From the NCBI RefSeq assembly GCF_900103185.1, contig NZ_FNJD01000008.1, forward strand, positions 62,001-126,000: DNA of 64,000 nt, written 5' to 3'. Both the position numbers and the translations under genes were made by a program. Source of the stretch: Sulfitobacter litoralis. GTDB lineage: Bacteria; Pseudomonadota; Alphaproteobacteria; Rhodobacterales; Rhodobacteraceae. Below are positions 55,836 to 63,975 of this stretch, piece after piece; position 1 is the stretch's first letter, and each line of letters begins with the position of its first letter. The notes below the pieces were generated by a model that worked only from the letters and a program-made list of their open reading frames with translations, was not told where the DNA came from and made no database searches.

Positions 55836-55850
55836 TGATATCGCGCGTGG

Positions 55851-57041
55851 TTACGTCCCAACGCTGCCGCTGATCAGCTCCGGCAGGCGGGTCGCAGGCG
55901 GGGTGTTGCGGCTGCGCAAGCTGCGGACCACGCCATCAATCACCGTCATACCCACACCCGGCAAATTGCCAAGTTGGACGGATTCGAGCATGTTCTTACC
56001 GGGCGCATGCTGTGCCTGATCCATCAAGACGAAATCCGCACATTTGCCGACCTCGATCAATCCGGTATCGAGCTTGCGCTGCCGCGCGGTGTTGCCATTG
56101 GCAAAGCAGAACGCGATCTCGGCCGGGACATTCCCCAGCGACGACAGCATCGCGACCATCCGCATGATCCCCAAAGGTTGCACGCCGGACCCTGCCGGAC
56201 CGTCGGTGCCAAGGATCAACTGGTCCAATTTGCCAAGCTCGCGCGCGGTATTCAGCGTCAGCAACGCGGCGCGCTCATTTCCGTTGTGCACAATCTCGAG
56301 CGCGGCTTGGCAGCCTTCGCACAGGCAGATGATCTGGTCGTCGGGCAGGGCGGAGTGTCCGCCATTGATGTGCCCGACCACATCTGTCCCCGTCTCGAGC
56401 ACCATATCGGCGTCGATCAACCCCGATCCGGGGATCGAAGGGCCGCCGGTGTGGATCGTGCTTTGCATCCCGTATTTGCGCGCCCATCCCACCATTTGTG
56501 CCGCCGTTTTGCCGTCCTTGACGGTGCCCAGACCGACCTCCCCCAGCAAGGTCACGCCGGCCTTTGCCATCTCGGCAAAGTCTTCTTCCACCATGCCGTG
56601 CTCAATAACGGGGGCTCCTGCGTGCACCTTGACGCCAGAGGGGCGGAAATTTTCGTACCAGCGCTGCGACGCAATCGCCATCGCCTTGAGGCCGACGATA
56701 TCCTTGGGGCGGCCCGGCATATGGACCTCGCCGGCTGAAATGAGCGTCGTGACACCGCCGTGTAGCGTTGAATCGATCCATCCCAACTGCTGCTGACGCG
56801 GCGTATAATCTCCCACCACCGGATGCACATGGCTGTCGATCAGGCCGGGGGCCAGTGCCGCGCCATGGGCGTCGACCTCTGTCGTAGCCCCCTCGCAATC
56901 CATATCCGTGGCATAGCCCCACTGCGTGATCTTGCCGTCGATCGCGATCAGACAATCCCCGTCGGCTATGGGCTCTTCCATCTTGCCGGTCAGGATCATC
57001 CCGATGTTACGGATCACGAGTTTTGCAGAGGTGTCTGACAT
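55851..57041 (-). CDS. Enamidase-like amidohydrolase (nicotinate pathway type)
   Basis: 396 residues. Close in pattern to the enamidase of Eubacterium barkeri: GLIDSHVHPVVGDYTPRQ (H71-x-H73), HGGVTTLISAGEVHMPGRPKD, GVKVHAGAPVIEHGM, GEVGLGTVKDG, HTGGPSIPGSG and VVGHINGG. That enzyme opens the ring of 6-oxo-tetrahydronicotinate, hydrolysing the enamide to ammonium and 2-formylglutarate. The start at 57041 has AAAGG about 9 nt upstream; an ATG at 57056 lacks one. It is divergent from the reductase and hydroxylase genes and shares their regulatory region. Confidence 0.88.
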   Translation of the reverse strand: MSDTSAKLVIRNIGMILTGKMEEPIADGDCLIAIDGKITQWGYATDMDCEGATTEVDAHGAALAPGLIDSHVHPVVGDYTPRQQQLGWIDSTLHGGVTTLISAGEVHMPGRPKDIVGLKAMAIASQRWYENFRPSGVKVHAGAPVIEHGMVEEDFAEMAKAGVTLLGEVGLGTVKDGKTAAQMVGWARKYGMQSTIHTGGPSIPGSGLIDADMVLETGTDVVGHINGGHSALPDDQIICLCEGCQAALEIVHNGNERAALLTLNTARELGKLDQLILGTDGPAGSGVQPLGIMRMVAMLSSLGNVPAEIAFCFANGNTARQRKLDTGLIEVGKCADFVLMDQAQHAPGKNMLESVQLGNLPGVGMTVIDGVVRSLRSRNTPPATRLPELISGSVGT

Positions 57042-57114
57042 GAGATCGCCTTTCAAGCCGCATCAGTTTCATTTGAACGCTAACAGAAAAAATCAACCGA
57101 TCAAGATGAAACGC

Positions 57115-57143
57115 TTGACAGAATATCATTCGTGTACAAACAA
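57115..57143 (+). promoter_or_regulatory. Promoter element and operator copy 1 of the N-heterocycle cluster
   Basis: TTGACA at 57115-57120, followed 7 bp later by ATTCGTGTACAAACAA (57128-57143). The 16-bp site recurs before the FAD-subunit gene with two differences. Its core TTCGTGTACAAA is a near-palindrome of the kind bound by GntR/FCD regulators (T-N-GT-N2-AC-N-A). Located between the divergent enamidase and ferredoxin reductase genes. Confidence 0.5.
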
Positions 57144-57173
57144 TAATGAAGATCTAGCCGATAAGGACAGCCC

Positions 57174-57980
57174 ATGGACACCGCAGCTGCTATACCCCAA
57201 GCCTTTCCGATCCCCGCCGGTGTCTTTGCCGAAACGGTGACGCAAGTGCAGCACTATACCGACAGCCTGTTCCGCTTTCGCATCACCCGCGATCCATCCT
57301 TTCGGTTCCGGTCCGGCGAGTTTGTGATGATCGGATTACCAAATGCCGAAAAACCAGTGTTCAGAGCCTATTCTATCGCGTCGCCGTCTTGGGACGAGGG
57401 GGTGGAATTCTACTCTATCAAAGTACCTGACGGGCCGCTGACCCAGCATCTGCAAAAGCTCAAGGTCGGCGACACCGTGTTAATGCGGCGCAAGCCGACG
57501 GGGACGCTGGTGAATGACGCCCTGCTGCCCGGAAAACGGCTGTGGATGTTTGCGACAGGCACCGGCATCGCCCCGTTCGCCTCTGTCATCCGCGACCCCG
57601 AGACATATAAAAAGTTCGACGATCTGATCCTGTGTCACACCTGCCGCACCGCCGGAGAGTTGACCTATGGCCGAGAACTGGTTGCCAGCCTCAAGGCCGA
57701 TCCGCTGGTCGGCGAATTGGCGCAGCGATTGACCTTGTATGACACGCTGACCCGCGAGCCGTGGCCGCGCGAGGGGCGGCAAACCGATCTGATGACGTCG
57801 GGCAAGATGTTCCGCGACCTTGGCCTGCCTCCGATCCACCCGGACATCGACCGCGGGATGATCTGCGGGTCGATGGCGATGCTGAACGACACCAAGGTCG
57901 CGCTTGAATCCTTTGGCCTGGTCGAGGGGGCCAACAACCGCCCTGCCAGTTTTGTGGTCGAAAAAGCCTTTGTCGGCTGA
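57174..57980 (+). CDS. Ferredoxin--NADP reductase
   Basis: 268 residues, bacterial FNR type. FAD-binding RAYSIASP at 64-71, NADP-binding GTGIAPFASVIRDP and the C-terminal ICGSMAMLNDTK, ending in VEKAFVG. It moves electrons between NADPH and ferredoxin or flavodoxin. In this cluster it could supply reduced ferredoxin to the 6-hydroxynicotinate-reductase-like enzyme. AAGGA lies 7 nt before the ATG. Confidence 0.93.
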   Translation: MDTAAAIPQAFPIPAGVFAETVTQVQHYTDSLFRFRITRDPSFRFRSGEFVMIGLPNAEKPVFRAYSIASPSWDEGVEFYSIKVPDGPLTQHLQKLKVGDTVLMRRKPTGTLVNDALLPGKRLWMFATGTGIAPFASVIRDPETYKKFDDLILCHTCRTAGELTYGRELVASLKADPLVGELAQRLTLYDTLTREPWPREGRQTDLMTSGKMFRDLGLPPIHPDIDRGMICGSMAMLNDTKVALESFGLVEGANNRPASFVVEKAFVG

Positions 57981-57996
57981 TGGCATGCGAAATGAT

Positions 57997-58040
57997 TTGA
58001 CAGATGGGGCTTAGCCGAACTTCTATTCGTATACCAACAA
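57997..58040 (+). promoter_or_regulatory. Promoter element and operator copy 2 of the N-heterocycle cluster
   Basis: TTGACA at 57997-58002 and ATTCGTATACCAACAA at 58025-58040. The latter matches the site at 57128 in 14 of 16 bases, in the same orientation. Its core TTCGTATACCAA is nearly symmetric. It overlaps the expected -10 position, so the bound protein would repress the hydroxylase operon. Confidence 0.5.
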
Positions 58041-58066
58041 GTTTCCCCGAAGCAAAAGGTGACCAA

Positions 58067-58903
58067 ATGAGCTACCTGACCGCGACGACGCTCGATCAAG
58101 CACTTAGCGCGCTGGCCGCAGGGCCGGTGTCGATCATCGCGGGGGGCACCGATTGGTTCCCGACGCACGGCGACCGTCCGGTGACCGGTGACCTGCTGGA
58201 CATTACCCGCCTGCCAGAACTGCGCGGGGTCAGCCAAACCGCCAAGGGCTGGCGCATCGGCGCTGCGACGACATGGACGGACATCATCCGCGCCGACCTG
58301 CCCGCCGCCTTTGACGGGCTGAAACTGGCGGCACGCGACGTCGGGTCGATCCAGATCCAGAACGCAGGCACCATTGCCGGCAACCTGTGCAACGCTTCGC
58401 CCGCCGCCGACGGCGTGCCGCCCCTCTTGACGCTGGAGGCCACGGTTGAACTGCGCAGCGCGAACGGCACACGGGTGTTGCCTTTGTCGCAGTTCCTGCA
58501 GGGCGTGCGCCAGACCGAGCGCGCCCAGAACGAGCTGTTGTCGGCGGTGCATATCCCGACCCCGCCCGTCAACAGCCACAGCAGTTTCGTCAAGCTAGGG
58601 GCGCGGAAATATCTGGTGATTTCTATCTGCATGGTCGCGGTTCTGGCAGAGGTCAACGACGATACGCTGACCGATATCCGCATCGCCATCGGCGCGGCCT
58701 CGCCCGTCGCACAGCGGCTGACCACGCTCGAAGATCATTTGCGGGGCTGCGCGCTTGGCGACGTGCAAAACCGGATGACGGCTGATCTGATACAATCGCT
58801 CACGCCAATCACGGATGTGCGCGCCAGTGCCGACTACCGCCTTGCCGCCAGCGCCACATTGATCCGCCGCGCTGTCACGCTTGCTTTGAAAGGGGTCATC
58901 TGA
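58067..58903 (+). CDS. FAD subunit of xanthine-dehydrogenase-type hydroxylase
   Basis: 278 residues. FAD-binding motifs IIAGGTDWFP near residue 24 and NAGTIAGNLCNASPAADGVPPLL near residue 102, then the CO-dehydrogenase flavoprotein C-terminal domain. The medium subunit of a cytoplasmic molybdenum hydroxylase. The start at 58067 follows AAAGGTGA; upstream codons overlap the operator. Its stop overlaps the next gene by one base (TGATG). Confidence 0.93.
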   Translation: MSYLTATTLDQALSALAAGPVSIIAGGTDWFPTHGDRPVTGDLLDITRLPELRGVSQTAKGWRIGAATTWTDIIRADLPAAFDGLKLAARDVGSIQIQNAGTIAGNLCNASPAADGVPPLLTLEATVELRSANGTRVLPLSQFLQGVRQTERAQNELLSAVHIPTPPVNSHSSFVKLGARKYLVISICMVAVLAEVNDDTLTDIRIAIGAASPVAQRLTTLEDHLRGCALGDVQNRMTADLIQSLTPITDVRASADYRLAASATLIRRAVTLALKGVI

Positions 58904-61650
58904 TGGACAAACCGACCATGACCGAGGTGACGTCGTTTACCCTGAACGGTGACATTGCGCAGGTCGAACCCCTGCCGGGGGAGCGGCTTTCTTACGCTTT
59001 GCGCGAACGACTGGACCGCAAGGATGTCAAGATCGGCTGCAACGCCGGCGACTGCGGGGCCTGCACTGTGCTGGTCGACGGGGCCCCTGTCTGCGCCTGT
59101 TTGATGCCCGTGCAACAGGCCGTGGGGCGACACGTCGAGACGCTGGCAGGGCTGGTAAAAACTGACCGTGACGCGCAGGCGTTGATGCAAAGCTTTCAAC
59201 ATCACCAAGCGGCGCAATGCGGTATTTGCACGCCGGGGATGATGGTCTCTGCCGTGGCACTATTGCGCGCGACCCCGCAACCGGATGCCGCGCAGGTGCA
59301 AGACGCGCTTGGCGGGGTGCTGTGTCGCTGCACCGGATATCGCAAGATTATCGACGCAGTGGTGGATGCCCACGCCGCCGCCACGCTGACTGTCGCATCA
59401 TCCGACCTTGGCCAGGCCGCACGGCGGCTGGACGGGTTGGCCAAGGTCGATGGATCAGAGACGTTCGGCGATGACGTTGCCCCGGCAGGTGCGCTGGTTG
59501 CGCGAGCCGTCCGGTCGCCGCATCCCTCGGCAACATTTACCTTTGATGACCTCGAGGCTTGGCGCGTGTCCCACCCCGGCCTCCATTACGTCCTGACCGC
59601 AAGTGATGTGCCCGGTCTGAATGCCTTTGGTGTGATCCCCGGTTTCATCGACCAGCCCGTTTTTGCCGTGGACCACGTGCGGTTTCGGGGCGAGGCGGTC
59701 GCCTGCATCGTGGGCGAGGCAGAGACGGTGAACCCCCTTGATCTGGCCACCTTCCCGATCAACTGGACCCCGCAGACAGCGCTTTCGGACACGACGGAGG
59801 CAACCGGCCCCGACGCGCCGCAACTGTTCGAGGATCGCAAACGCAATATAATGTGCGGCGGTTTCGTGCAGTGCGGCGATGTGGATGCCGCCCTTGATGC
59901 TGCCGATGCCACGGTCGAGGCGCAGTACACCACCAGTTTTGTCGAACACGGGTATATCGAACCGGAAGCCGGCTTTGCCGAAGTGGTGGGCGGGCGCATC
60001 CATGTTCACGCCTGCACCCAAGCCCCCGGTATGGACCGCGAGGCGCTGGCCGCGATCCTTGACCGTCCGATGGCTGATATTCGCATCGTACCGACGGCAG
60101 TGGGTGGGGGCTTCGGGTCGAAGATTGATCTGTCATTGCAGCCCTTCATCGCCATTGCTGCACTGAAAACGGGTCGCCCCGTACGTATGACCTATAGCCG
60201 CGTCGAGACGATGCAATCGACCACCAAACGCCACCCCGCGCAGATCACAATCAAGGTCGGGGCCAAGGCCGATGGGGCGCTTTCGGGGCTACGCTTTGAC
60301 GGGGATTTCAACACAGGTGCTTATGCCAGTTGGGGTCCCACTGTGGCCAACCGCGTGCCGGTCCATGCCTCTGGCCCTTATTATATCCCCGACTACCGCG
60401 CCCGCAGCAGGGCGGTGCACACCCATTGCCCACCCGCAGGCGCCTTTCGCGGGTTTGGCGTGCCGCAATCAGCCATCGCTCAGGAAACCGCCTTTGATCT
60501 GCTGGCAGAAAAGCTGGGGCTCGATCCGCTCGATTTTCGCCTGAAGAACGCATTGGCGGATGGGGTGCCCACGGTCTGCGGTCAGGTCTTTGATCAAGGG
60601 GTCGGCATCGCCCCCTGTCTTGAAGCGCTGCGCCCTGCGTGGGAGGATGCAAAAGCCGAATGCGCGCAGTTCAACGCGCAGAATGATACGGTGAAACGCG
60701 GCGTTGGGATCGCGGGGGCATGGTACGGCTGCGGCAATACCTCACTGCCGAACCCGTCGACGATTCTGGCGGGCGTGCGGGCCGATGGTACAGTCGTTTT
60801 ACACCAAGGCGCGATGGACATCGGGCAGGGGTCGAACACGGTCATCCCGCAAATCTTTGCCAAAGCACTTGGCCTGTCGGTTGAAGGCATCGAAATCCTC
60901 GGCGGCGATACGGATATCACGCCGGACGCAGGCAAGACTTCTGCCTCGCGGCAGACCTTTGTGTCGGGCAATGCCGCGCTAAAAACAGGCGAGGCGCTGC
61001 GGGCCGAGATTCTGCGCCAGGTCAACGCGGGTCCCACAGCACAGATTACGGCGCAAGGCGGGCGGGTGACGGTCACCGACGCGGGCCATGTGCAACAGCT
61101 TGATCTGTCACGGCTGCCTGCGGACGACGATGGCTATGTGCTGCGCGCCGAAGAAAGCTATGATCCGCCGGTGAAGCCGTTAGATGAAAACGGGCAAGGC
61201 GTGCCCTATGCGCAATTCGGTTACGCCGCGCATCTGGTGGTGGTCGAGGTGGATATCGCCCTTGGTCTGTGCCGCCCGCTGCGCTTTGTCGCCGCCCATG
61301 ACGTGGGCCGTGCGATCAACCCGTTGCTGGTCGAGGGACAGGTGCAGGGTGGCATCGCCCAAGGGCTTGGTATGGCGCTGATGGAAGAGTATATCCCCGG
61401 CCGCACCGAAAACCTGCATGACTATCTGATGCCGACCATCGGCGATGTCCCCCCGATCGAAACGCTGATCCTGGAGGTGGCAGATGCCCACGGGCCCTAC
61501 GGCGCGAAAGGTCTGGGGGAACATGTGCTGATCCCCACCGCCCCCGCGATCCTGAATGCCATATACCATGCCACCGGTGCGCGCGTGACGCAAACGCCGG
61601 CCACGCCCACGCGCCTGCGCGCCGCCCTAAAGGAGGCCGGACATGCCTGA
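58903..61650 (+). CDS. Fused 2Fe-2S/molybdopterin subunit of xanthine-dehydrogenase-type hydroxylase
   Basis: 915 residues in one chain. Residues 1-160 carry both 2Fe-2S clusters (C46, C51, C54 and a later Cys; C106, C109, C141, C143). From about 170 it is the molybdopterin large subunit, with VGGGFGSKIDL, PAGAFRGFGVPQ and the active-site Glu in GAKGLGEHV. No export signal, so it is cytoplasmic, unlike the IorAB-type enzyme at 24 kb. The context suggests hydroxylation of nicotinate or a related N-heterocycle, equivalent to nicotinate dehydrogenase; the substrate is inferred. Confidence 0.93.
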   Translation: MDKPTMTEVTSFTLNGDIAQVEPLPGERLSYALRERLDRKDVKIGCNAGDCGACTVLVDGAPVCACLMPVQQAVGRHVETLAGLVKTDRDAQALMQSFQHHQAAQCGICTPGMMVSAVALLRATPQPDAAQVQDALGGVLCRCTGYRKIIDAVVDAHAAATLTVASSDLGQAARRLDGLAKVDGSETFGDDVAPAGALVARAVRSPHPSATFTFDDLEAWRVSHPGLHYVLTASDVPGLNAFGVIPGFIDQPVFAVDHVRFRGEAVACIVGEAETVNPLDLATFPINWTPQTALSDTTEATGPDAPQLFEDRKRNIMCGGFVQCGDVDAALDAADATVEAQYTTSFVEHGYIEPEAGFAEVVGGRIHVHACTQAPGMDREALAAILDRPMADIRIVPTAVGGGFGSKIDLSLQPFIAIAALKTGRPVRMTYSRVETMQSTTKRHPAQITIKVGAKADGALSGLRFDGDFNTGAYASWGPTVANRVPVHASGPYYIPDYRARSRAVHTHCPPAGAFRGFGVPQSAIAQETAFDLLAEKLGLDPLDFRLKNALADGVPTVCGQVFDQGVGIAPCLEALRPAWEDAKAECAQFNAQNDTVKRGVGIAGAWYGCGNTSLPNPSTILAGVRADGTVVLHQGAMDIGQGSNTVIPQIFAKALGLSVEGIEILGGDTDITPDAGKTSASRQTFVSGNAALKTGEALRAEILRQVNAGPTAQITAQGGRVTVTDAGHVQQLDLSRLPADDDGYVLRAEESYDPPVKPLDENGQGVPYAQFGYAAHLVVVEVDIALGLCRPLRFVAAHDVGRAINPLLVEGQVQGGIAQGLGMALMEEYIPGRTENLHDYLMPTIGDVPPIETLILEVADAHGPYGAKGLGEHVLIPTAPAILNAIYHATGARVTQTPATPTRLRAALKEAGHA

Positions 61651-63130
61651 TGACCTGCGCGACCCCAAGCCCGAAAAAATCCGCTGCGATGCCTGTCCGG
61701 TGATGTGTTTCATCGCCGACGGCAAATCCGGTGCCTGCGACCGCTACGCCAATCACGCGGGCGAGCTGGTGCGGCTTGACCCGCTGACCGTAATCCAGTC
61801 AGGGGCCAAGGCCGTGGCCTTTCTGGATCAGGGCGACAATGCGCAGGATTGGGACGGCGACGTGATTCAGGGCGGGCGCGATTTCGTGACGGCCGTGGGG
61901 GCGGGGACCACCTACCCTGACTATAAACCCGCGCCCTTCATCGTCAGCCAAGAGGTCGAGGGCGTGGACATGATCACTGTCGTGACCGAAGGCATTTTTT
62001 CGTACTGCGGGGTCAAGGTGAAGATCGACACCGACCGCCACATCGGCGACGAACGCGCCGTGGTGCGGGCAGGCGGAGAAGCGATCGGCCACGTCATGAC
62101 CTCGGAATACGGGTCCAAGATGCTTTCTTTGGGCGGGGTCGAACACCTGACCGGCGGCTCCAAGAAAGAAGGCCGCGTCACCTGTGACGCGCTGCTGCGC
62201 CTGTGCAACCGTGAACCCGTCGAGGTCACAATCGACGGCGGCGTCACCATGGTGGTTGAGGCGGGCAAAGCGCCAATTATCAACGGCACGCCAGAAAAGC
62301 TGATGCGGGTCGGGTGCGGGTCGGCGACCATCGGGATGTTTGCCAAACAATGGTACGGGCATGTGGACGAGGTGGTGGTCGTCGATGATCACATCACAGG
62401 CGTGCTGACCGAACACGAGGCCGGCAAGGGGCTGGATATGACCCCCTCTGGCATCCGCGTGAACGGGCGGCGGTCGACGCCGGGGCGGTATTTTCAAGTC
62501 GCGGACCCCGGTACCGGGTGGGGTGGCACCGACGTCGAAGACCCGTTGACCATCCTGCGCGACGCCGATCCGAAACGCGCTTGGCCCGGGTTGCGTCTGC
62601 TGATGATCTCTACTACGGGCGAGCAATGGGCGTATTTCACGTTGGATGATGAACTTGTCCCTCAACCCGCCGAGATCACGCCTGAGCTGTTGGTCGTCGC
62701 CGACCGCATCGCCGAGAATTGCGAACCCTCGCTCTGTTCGGTGCTGTTCATGGGGGGGGCCGGCGGCAGCCTGCGCGCGGGCGTAACGGAAAACCCCGTG
62801 CGTCTGACGCGGTCGGTCAAGGAATCCCTGACCCATGTGTCCTGCGGCGGCGCCGAGGCCTATGTCTGGCCGGGAGGCGGCATAACCGTCATGGTGGATG
62901 TCATGGATATGCCCACAAACTCCTTTGGCTATGTGCCCACGCCTGCGCTGGTCGCCCCCATCGAATTCACCCTGCGCCGCGAGGATTACGGCACGCTTGG
63001 CGGGCATATGGAGCATATCCAGCCCGTGCGTGATGTGGTCACCGATGACGTACGGCGGGTGGCACAACAGCTGTTACAACCAGATCCGAACGCGCGGGAA
63101 AACTATGGCTGGTCGAAGGACGAGACATGA
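61643..63130 (+). CDS. 6-hydroxynicotinate reductase-like iron-sulfur protein
   Basis: 495 residues, about 54 kDa. A four-cysteine motif C15-x2-C18-x3-C22-x9-C32 at the N-terminus fits a 4Fe-4S cluster. Conserved Gly-rich loops follow (GCGSATIGMF, MGGAGGSLRAG). Size, motif and neighbours match Hnr, the ferredoxin-dependent enzyme that reduces 6-hydroxynicotinate to the 6-oxo-tetrahydro form, which enamidase then opens. Strong AAGGAGG site; the start overlaps the hydroxylase gene by 8 bp. The identification rests on recalled family pattern plus context. Confidence 0.8.
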   Translation: MPDDLRDPKPEKIRCDACPVMCFIADGKSGACDRYANHAGELVRLDPLTVIQSGAKAVAFLDQGDNAQDWDGDVIQGGRDFVTAVGAGTTYPDYKPAPFIVSQEVEGVDMITVVTEGIFSYCGVKVKIDTDRHIGDERAVVRAGGEAIGHVMTSEYGSKMLSLGGVEHLTGGSKKEGRVTCDALLRLCNREPVEVTIDGGVTMVVEAGKAPIINGTPEKLMRVGCGSATIGMFAKQWYGHVDEVVVVDDHITGVLTEHEAGKGLDMTPSGIRVNGRRSTPGRYFQVADPGTGWGGTDVEDPLTILRDADPKRAWPGLRLLMISTTGEQWAYFTLDDELVPQPAEITPELLVVADRIAENCEPSLCSVLFMGGAGGSLRAGVTENPVRLTRSVKESLTHVSCGGAEAYVWPGGGITVMVDVMDMPTNSFGYVPTPALVAPIEFTLRREDYGTLGGHMEHIQPVRDVVTDDVRRVAQQLLQPDPNARENYGWSKDET

Positions 63131-63975
63131 CGGCACAGGCGGCGTATCTATCCGGCGGCAGGCTGCATCTGTCCCACGGCCCGATTGACCTGATCATCGG
63201 GGCAGATGGCGCGCGCGATGTGGCGTTTCAGGCGGCGTTTGATCGCTTTAGCACTGTTCTATCTGAGCTAACCGCAGAGCTGCCCCTGCTGCGCCGCCCT
63301 GTCGACAGCAAACCAAAAGGCAAGATCGCCCGCGCGATGTACCGCGCCGCCTTGCCCTATGCCGACGGGCTGACCACGCCGATGATCTGCGTCGCCGGTG
63401 CCGTCGCGGCAGAGGTATTGTCGGCCATGGTGGATGCCTCCAATCTGACCCGCGCCTATGTGAACAACGGTGGCGATATCGCGCTGCATCTGACCGAGGG
63501 CGCGCGCTTTGACGTGGGTATTGCGGGGCTGGACGGGCGGTCGCTTGGCAGCGTCACGATCCGCAGCAGTGACCCCATTCGCGGCATCGCCACCAGCGGG
63601 CAGGGCGGGCGTAGCCAGTCCTTGGGCATCGCCGACAGTGTGACCGTGCTGGCCCGATCCGCCGCGATGGCCGATGCGGCGGCGACGAGGCTGGGAAATG
63701 CCGTTGATCTGCCCGCCCATCCCGCGATCCGGCGTAGCCCCGCCAACCAGTTGCACGAAGACAGCGACCTTGGTGCGGCCCCAGTGGTTACCCATGTCGG
63801 GCCGCTCTCCCCTGCCGATGCTAACCACGCCCTCAATGCAGGCGCGACAGCGGCGCAGGGTTTGCGCGACCGTGGCCTCATCTCTGCCGCTGCACTGTTC
63901 CTGCGCGACCAACATACTGTCATCGGCCTGCCCGAAACTCTGAAATCCCTAACGAAAGCCCCCGAACATGCCTGA
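63127..63975 (+). CDS. UPF0280 family protein (ApbE-like fold)
   Basis: 282 residues. The AGAVAAEVLSAM, YVNNGGDIALHL and GIATSGQGGRSQSLGIADSVTV segments are the UPF0280 pattern, which belongs to the ApbE-like superfamily of flavin transferases. It overlaps the reductase-like gene by ATGA, so the two are produced together. A role in flavin handling or maturation of that enzyme is a reasonable guess but unproven. Confidence 0.85.
   Translation: MTAQAAYLSGGRLHLSHGPIDLIIGADGARDVAFQAAFDRFSTVLSELTAELPLLRRPVDSKPKGKIARAMYRAALPYADGLTTPMICVAGAVAAEVLSAMVDASNLTRAYVNNGGDIALHLTEGARFDVGIAGLDGRSLGSVTIRSSDPIRGIATSGQGGRSQSLGIADSVTVLARSAAMADAAATRLGNAVDLPAHPAIRRSPANQLHEDSDLGAAPVVTHVGPLSPADANHALNAGATAAQGLRDRGLISAAALFLRDQHTVIGLPETLKSLTKAPEHA

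Larger units (their letters stand above)
55520..55850. other. Intergenic region between enamidase and acyl-CoA ligase genes
   Basis: 331 bp that should hold the promoter of the leftward ligase operon. It contains the palindrome at 55626-55638 and, near the enamidase end, the hairpin at 55811-55835. I see no further gene. A second, GC-poor stem around 55735-55770 on the minus strand is followed by a T-rich stretch and may help terminate the enamidase transcript. Confidence 0.5.

Noticed and set aside
61799-63067. A 422-codon minus-strand open frame opposite the Hnr-like gene.
   Set aside because: The plus strand product has a cysteine cluster motif and strong ribosome site; the minus product has no recognisable features.
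61643-63130. A covalent-flavin (ApbE target) motif in the Hnr-like protein.
   Set aside because: The nearest match, GCGSATIG, lacks the required upstream Asp, so I do not claim a flavinylation site.
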